Below are positions 6,601-8,776 of a stretch of 8,776 nucleotides of DNA, piece by piece; positions within the stretch are counted from its first letter, which is position 1, and each line of letters opens with the position of its first letter. This stretch comes from Pseudomonadota bacterium (lineage in GTDB: Bacteria > Pseudomonadota > Gammaproteobacteria > Arenicellales > Poriferihabitantaceae). The notes beneath the pieces were generated by a model, which saw only the letters and a list, made by a program, of their open reading frames with translations, was not told the DNA's origin and made no database searches. Location of the stretch: contig JAAELZ010000613.1 in the NCBI GenBank assembly GCA_024226105.1, forward strand, positions 1 to 8,776, read 5' to 3'. A program made the position numbers and the translations under genes.

Positions 6601-6723
6601 ATGGATAACAACGTATTGAATGGTTGTTGGCAAGGATGGTTATGCTGCGGTCAGTATCTAATCGATCCGGACGGAAACAAGTACACCCCGGACAAACGTG
6701 AAACAATGTTGTTCTGCTCTTGA
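6601..6723 (+). CDS. Possible 40-residue Cys/Trp-containing peptide
   Basis: ATG 6601 opens a 40-codon frame to TGA 6721-6723. It contains four cysteines (C9, C15, C16, C39), two tryptophans (W10, W13) and the segment YLIDPDGNKYTPDKRE, which looks protein-like. There is no good Shine-Dalgarno sequence, and an in-frame TAG lies at 6577-6579. A weak hairpin (AACCT-gaaaa-AGGTT, 6735-6749) follows 12 nt after the stop. I recognise no family; it may be a fragment of a decayed gene. Confidence 0.2.
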   Translation: MDNNVLNGCWQGWLCCGQYLIDPDGNKYTPDKRETMLFCS

Positions 6724-6943
6724 ATAAGTAGTCGAACCTGAAAAAGGTTTTGGTTTATCCGACATACGCCACCGGATGGGTCACAATATTCGGGTTGATT
6801 TCCTGGCTTCATTGTCGAGCCTGTCAGGAAGGCTATATGTCGTAATTTAGCCTGCCGTTCGGCTCCAAACACAAACAAAAGGATGGCTCGCATCCATTTG
6901 TTCAGATTCCAGGCGCAGGCGATGGACTAAAAACCAACATAGT

Positions 6944-6969
6944 CAGCTATAATCATCTGTTTATAGCTG
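6944..6969 (+). promoter_or_regulatory. Promoter -10 box inside a perfect palindromic operator candidate
   Basis: CAGCTATAA (6944-6952) and TTATAGCTG (6961-6969) are perfect 9-bp arms around eight bases. The left arm contains most of a consensus -10 hexamer, TATAAT (6948-6953). The best -35 match is TGGACT at 6923-6928, with a long 19-bp spacer. The start point would fall near 6960, in the middle of the dyad and about 29 nt before the ABC exporter ATG. This arrangement is typical of a repressor site over a promoter; the transcript could also form a 9-bp hairpin if initiation is further upstream. Confidence 0.55.
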
Positions 6970-6988
6970 GCGCCCTTCCCAACTTTCA

Positions 6989-8776
6989 ATGATTTCTAGG
7001 CTCTTCGACTGGCTGGAGCGCTTCAGCGAACCTTTTCCAGACTCCCTGCCCGGCAAACCTCCAAATTCCTTTATTGGTTTTGTCTTTCACTATGCGAGAC
7101 CATTCTGGCGCTTATTGTTAATAAGCGCGATTTTGTCGACCACCATAGCCTTGATTGAGGTCTATCTTTTTTCCTTTGTCGGTAACCTGATCGACTGGTT
7201 GGGGAGTAGCGATCAAACAACCTTCTGGCAGGATCACAGGCTCAAGTTAATGGGTATCGGTTTTGTGATCCTGGTCGTATTACCGATTCTCAAGTTTAGC
7301 TATGAGTTGATCGTTCATCAGGGTTTGCTCGGTAATTTTGCCATGCGCACACGCTGGCAGGCACATCGTTATTTGCTTCGTCAAAGCGTCGAGTTTTTTC
7401 AGGATGATTTTGCCGGGCGCATAGCGGCGAAAATGATGCAAACGTCGCTTGGCGTTCGCGAAGCGGTGATGAAGGTCACCGAAGTATTGCTTTACGTGAC
7501 GGTCTACTTTTTTGGTGCCGTATTGTTATTCGCCTCTAGCGATATACGCTTAACCGCTCCGATGCTGGTGTGGCTGGCGGGTTATATTCTCTCTTTGCGT
7601 TATTTCATACCAAAACTGAGATTAATCTCCAAAGAACAGGCCGAGGCTCGTTCCATGGTAACGGGCCGGGTGGTAGACAGTTATACCAATATTGCCACGG
7701 TAAAAATGTTTGCTCACGCAAAATATGAAGATGATTATGCACGCGAAGGTATGGACATCTTTCTTGACTCTGTTCACAGGCAAATGCGCCTGGCAACAAT
7801 ATTGTCTACTACTCTTAGCACCATGAATGCGCTTTTACTGTTCTCGATTGCCGCCGTTGCGGTTAGCCTGTGGCAAATCAACGCAATTACGGCAGGCGCA
7901 GTGGCCTTTTCAATTGGCCTGGTTATCCGGCTGCAGGGCATGTCGCAGTGGATTATGTGGGAGATATCGGGCCTGTTCGAAAATGTTGGTGTGGTCATGG
8001 ATGGCATTGAAACCATTTCACAGGACGTATCTATCGATGAACACAACGATGCAAAACCGCTCAAAAAAAAACAGGAAAAAATTGAGTATAAACACATCCA
8101 TTTTAACTATGGAAAAGAGCGAACAGCGATAGATCATAACTCCGTTGCGACGGGCATCATTGACGATCTTTCACTGCTGATACATGCAGGTGAAAAAATT
8201 GGTATCGTGGGTCGTTCAGGCGCAGGAAAATCAACCCTGGTAAGTCTGTTATTACGCTTTTATGACCTTGAACAGGGCTCTATCAACATCGATGATATTG
8301 ACATATCGAGCATCTCCCAGGACAGTTTGAGAGCGCAAATCGGCATGGTGACTCAGGATACCTCCCTGCTGCATCGGTCCGTTTTCGACAATATCCGCTA
8401 TGGCCGCGCTGATACCAGCATGGAAGAAGTCATCGCTGCGGCTAAAAAAGCCAAAGCCGATGAATTTATTCACGACCTTGAGGATCCGAATGGCCGGCGG
8501 GGTTATCAGGCACACGTAGGCGAAAGAGGCATTAAATTATCGGGCGGGCAACGCCAGCGGATCGCCATTGCCAGGGTGTTGTTAAAAGATGCGCCTATCC
8601 TGGTGCTGGACGAGGCCACCAGCGCGCTGGACTCCGAGATTGAGGCTGCCATTCAGGAGAGCCTTTATAGTCTGATGCAGGGCAAGACCGTCATTGCCAT
8701 CGCGCATCGCCTTTCGACGATTGCAGCGATGGATAGATTGATCATCATGGACGACGGCAAAATTGTCGAACAGGGA
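6989..8776 (+). CDS. Half-size ABC exporter, permease fused to ATPase (MsbA/MdlB-like), 3' end beyond the window
   Basis: The frame is open for 596 codons to the right edge; only the last few residues are missing by comparison with the family. The permease half (about 1-335) has hydrophobic segments near 42-66, 87-108, 164-184, 188-207, 275-296 and 300-315, the six-helix type IV exporter plan. The ATPase half has A-loop Y374, Walker A G408-RSGAGKS-T416, Q-loop Q456, signature LSGGQ (517-521), Walker B ILVLD541-E542 and H-loop H573, so it should hydrolyse ATP. It would work as a dimer in the inner membrane, exporting a lipid, drug or peptide; the substrate is unknown. Between the A-loop and Walker A there is an unusually long stretch (about 376-389), and a nine-A run (8063-8071) lies in the linker. 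An in-frame TAA at 6950-6952 bounds the start; no clear Shine-Dalgarno sequence precedes ATG 6989. Confidence 0.93.
   Translation, partial: MISRLFDWLERFSEPFPDSLPGKPPNSFIGFVFHYARPFWRLLLISAILSTTIALIEVYLFSFVGNLIDWLGSSDQTTFWQDHRLKLMGIGFVILVVLPILKFSYELIVHQGLLGNFAMRTRWQAHRYLLRQSVEFFQDDFAGRIAAKMMQTSLGVREAVMKVTEVLLYVTVYFFGAVLLFASSDIRLTAPMLVWLAGYILSLRYFIPKLRLISKEQAEARSMVTGRVVDSYTNIATVKMFAHAKYEDDYAREGMDIFLDSVHRQMRLATILSTTLSTMNALLLFSIAAVAVSLWQINAITAGAVAFSIGLVIRLQGMSQWIMWEISGLFENVGVVMDGIETISQDVSIDEHNDAKPLKKKQEKIEYKHIHFNYGKERTAIDHNSVATGIIDDLSLLIHAGEKIGIVGRSGAGKSTLVSLLLRFYDLEQGSINIDDIDISSISQDSLRAQIGMVTQDTSLLHRSVFDNIRYGRADTSMEEVIAAAKKAKADEFIHDLEDPNGRRGYQAHVGERGIKLSGGQRQRIAIARVLLKDAPILVLDEATSALDSEIEAAIQESLYSLMQGKTVIAIAHRLSTIAAMDRLIIMDDGKIVEQG

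Larger units (their letters stand above)
5601..6988. other. Gene-poor region of about 1.4 kb
   Basis: No frame here shows a convincing conserved protein. Contents seen: a 63-codon minus frame near 5662-5853, a T-tailed hairpin at 6045-6065, an inverted repeat GAGTGACC / GGTCACTC at 6198-6205 and 6265-6272, an AT dyad CATAAT-gtat-ATTATG at 6471-6486, a weak hairpin at 6735-6749, and several frames of 39-80 codons without good ribosome binding sites. Stops are frequent and base composition appears more AT-rich than in the flanking genes. It may be decayed coding DNA, a region of small RNAs or an old insertion scar. Confidence 0.6.

Noticed and set aside
6651..6893. 80-codon minus frame in the gene-poor region.
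   Set aside because: No recognisable family, no good start context and composition without protein-like patterning; it overlaps the plus-strand 40-codon frame.
5601..6988. Insertion sequence or integron cassette as the explanation of the gene-poor region.
   Set aside because: No transposase or integrase signature, no paired terminal repeats at plausible boundaries and no attC core sites were found by eye.

Overview
The window looks like chromosomal DNA of a gammaproteobacterium with middling GC content. The main evidence is a RelA-type (not SpoT-type) (p)ppGpp synthetase that aligns with E. coli RelA at a constant offset of 20 residues through its catalytic motifs, together with a YpfJ/KPN_02809-type zinc metallopeptidase and a proteobacterial-style half ABC exporter. 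All assignments come from reading the sequence and remembering the families; nothing was searched.

Layout. (1) Positions 1-1762, minus strand: an operon-like cassette running leftward, with a PqqD-family small protein (TTG start, strong ribosome binding site), then an HPr-kinase-related protein (HprK-rel-A type), then a nucleotidyltransferase that is cut by the left edge and overlaps the kinase by ATGA. A 45-codon open frame fits almost exactly into the 153-nt gap between the PqqD and kinase genes, in the same frame as both. (2) Positions 1763-1902: divergent intergenic region. (3) Positions 1903-5600, plus strand: relA, a fumarylacetoacetate-hydrolase-family gene and a ypfJ-like metallopeptidase gene, closely spaced and probably co-transcribed. 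(4) Positions 5601-6988: about 1.4 kb without a convincing gene. It holds a 63-codon minus-strand frame that may be the tail of a lost gene, a hairpin and T-run that looks like an intrinsic terminator, several dyads and a few short frames. (5) Positions 6989-8776, plus strand: a half ABC exporter, complete except for its last residues, with a consensus -10 box embedded in a perfect 9-bp-arm palindrome just upstream.

How the genes may work together. The PqqD/HprK-like/nucleotidyltransferase trio is the least understood part. PqqD folds bind peptides. HPrK-like kinases and nucleotidyltransferases of this general kind occur together in some lasso-peptide clusters, where they modify a peptide tail. 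A peptide- or protein-modifying cassette is therefore a reasonable hypothesis, and the small frame inside the operon is a candidate partner, but nothing here proves it. relA supplies the stringent-response alarmone. Its two downstream genes are a small-molecule C-C hydrolase-type enzyme and an envelope protease with no known functional link to it. The ABC exporter looks separately regulated.
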